Positions 63,217-64,000 of a DNA stretch of 64,000 nucleotides are shown one piece after another. The number at the start of each line of letters is the position of its first letter. The stretch's first letter is position 1. Made by a program: the position numbers and the translations under genes. The DNA lies in NCBI GenBank assembly GCA_019113175.1, contig DXHY01000077.1, positions 1 through 64,000 on the forward strand, read 5' to 3'. The notes beneath the pieces were generated by a model, which saw only the letters and a list, made by a program, of their open reading frames with translations, had not been told where the DNA came from and made no database searches. The DNA comes from Candidatus Eisenbergiella stercoravium. Its GTDB lineage: Bacteria; Bacillota; Clostridia; Lachnospirales; Lachnospiraceae.

Positions 63217-64000
63217 TTGGCCGGAAAGAATGGTAAAATCAGACAGTACAGAAAGCCGCTGAATATCAATCTGGGGATTATCATTTTCAGCGTAATCTTC
63301 ATTTATATCATTATTTGTGTCTTCCTCTATTTCACACAGAAGCAGATACAGCCTTATGAGGTAAGGACAGGATCCCTTTCTATGGACAGCGTCTATCAGG
63401 GAATTGCGCTGAGAGAGGAAACAATAGTTTCAAGCACCGACTCTGGCTATATCAATTACTACGCCAGAGAGGGAGAGCGCGTTGGAGCTGGAAAGCTTGT
63501 ATGCAGCGTGGATGAGAGCGGAGAACTGAAGGAGATGTTTGAAGCTGGAGAAGCGGAGGATGGGCAGCTTTCCGCTGATGATCTTGAGGAAGTCAGGGAC
63601 GAAGTGTCCGGTTTTATGGAAAGCTTTGACAGAAAGCAGTTCGGAACATCCTATGACTTTAAGTATACGCTGGAGGGAACAGCTCTGAAGATTTCCAATG
63701 AAAGCATTCTGGCGGATCTGGAGAGCCTGGACAGCTCTTCCTTCGTAACGCTCTGCAATGCGCCTGAGTCGGGAATTGTAGTCTATTCCACGGACGGCTA
63801 TGAGACGCTGACGGCGGATCAGATCACAGAGGAGCTGTTTGATGAAGAAACCTATCAGAAGAATCAGCTGATCAACAATGATCTGGTCTCCACCGGAGAT
63901 TCCATCTATAAGCTTGTTACGAATGAAAACTGGTCCATTGTGATTCAGACGGATGAGGAGCTCGCACAGTATCTGCTTGAGGAGGAATATGTGCAGGTAC
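63217..64000 (+). CDS. HlyD-like single-pass membrane protein (3' end outside window)
   Basis: The frame is open from TTG 63217 to the window end, about 261 residues. GGAGG at 63203-63207 is nine bases upstream. After a basic head comes a helix (LGIIIFSVIFIYIIICVFLYF region), then an external part with YEVRTGSLSMDSVYQGIALREE and GYINYYAREGERVGAGKLVCSVDE, a biotinyl-lipoyl-like HlyD motif. Clostridial genomes carry such a gene near the sepF group. It has no transporter partner in view and its function is unknown. It lies 20 bases after the terminator. Confidence 0.8.
   Translation, partial: MAGKNGKIRQYRKPLNINLGIIIFSVIFIYIIICVFLYFTQKQIQPYEVRTGSLSMDSVYQGIALREETIVSSTDSGYINYYAREGERVGAGKLVCSVDESGELKEMFEAGEAEDGQLSADDLEEVRDEVSGFMESFDRKQFGTSYDFKYTLEGTALKISNESILADLESLDSSSFVTLCNAPESGIVVYSTDGYETLTADQITEELFDEETYQKNQLINNDLVSTGDSIYKLVTNENWSIVIQTDEELAQYLLEEEYVQV

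Noticed and set aside
1-64000. CRISPR arrays, rRNA, tRNA, riboswitch classes such as T-box, SAM or THF
   Set aside because: Spacers were read for repeat-spacer patterns and conserved cores; none was found. Short or diverged riboswitches could be missed without a covariance search.

Overview
The window looks like a chromosomal segment of a spore-forming, strictly anaerobic Firmicute of the family Lachnospiraceae (Clostridia). The evidence is the gene content: yqfC/yqfD-type sporulation genes, formate-tetrahydrofolate ligase with FolD, an NfnAB-type bifurcating transhydrogenase, Rex, and a Clostridia-style mre-pbp2-min-rodA shape cluster. Coding sequence is fairly GC-rich, start sites have strong AGGAGG-type ribosome binding sites, and TTG and GTG starts are common. 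No rRNA, tRNA or CRISPR array was recognised. Genus and species cannot be told from the sequence alone.

Left edge (1-2050): a visibly AT-richer scar of a mobile element. It holds the last 27 residues of a probable large serine recombinase, a broken XRE-type regulator running in frame into an ABC ATPase, and a C-terminally cut permease. From 2089 to 5515 a MATE exporter and an ABC-F ATPase lie on the minus strand. Divergent from them, starting near 5683, is the first housekeeping block: rex, nnr (NAD(P)HX repair), alr, a MazF-type toxin without a neighbouring antitoxin, yebC and an O-acetylhomoserine sulfhydrylase. A large membrane protein, a ClpP-fold protease and FtsK/SpoIIIE follow.

Middle (17.8-43.4 kb): one-carbon metabolism (fhs, folD), a zinc-ribbon/TPR/beta-sandwich surface protein, nfnA-nfnB, small zinc-ribbon proteins, and rlmH. 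Next is a 449-base gene-free stretch with a promoter, a five-codon reading frame and a terminator. It is followed by two RNHCP proteins, a VOC-GNAT fusion, yqfC-yqfD-phoH-ybeY, a SpoVB/MurJ-like flippase, two FAD proteins, proB, a DUF896 protein, 5-formyl-THF cyclo-ligase, proA, pepT and miaB.

Right part (43.4-64 kb): two small minus-strand membrane proteins, then mutS, mutL, miaA and a PLP enzyme, with a highly structured spacer between mutS and mutL. After these come a DUF4321 protein, radC, mreBCD, pbp2, minCDE, rodA, mgsA and a lipoprotein-type D,D-carboxypeptidase. This last run reads as one cell-elongation, septum-placement and wall-maturation operon. A small P-loop protein and the beginning of an HlyD-like membrane protein close the window.

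No textbook novel defence or biosynthetic system was seen. The most unusual signals are non-coding: three 13-bp-spaced palindromes between rex and nnr; a hairpin covering the ribosome binding site of the orphan toxin; the folded mutS-mutL spacer; the 26.3-kb leader that resembles a decayed type I toxin or an attenuator; a recurring set of small hairpins just upstream of starts; and a minC with no normal start codon.
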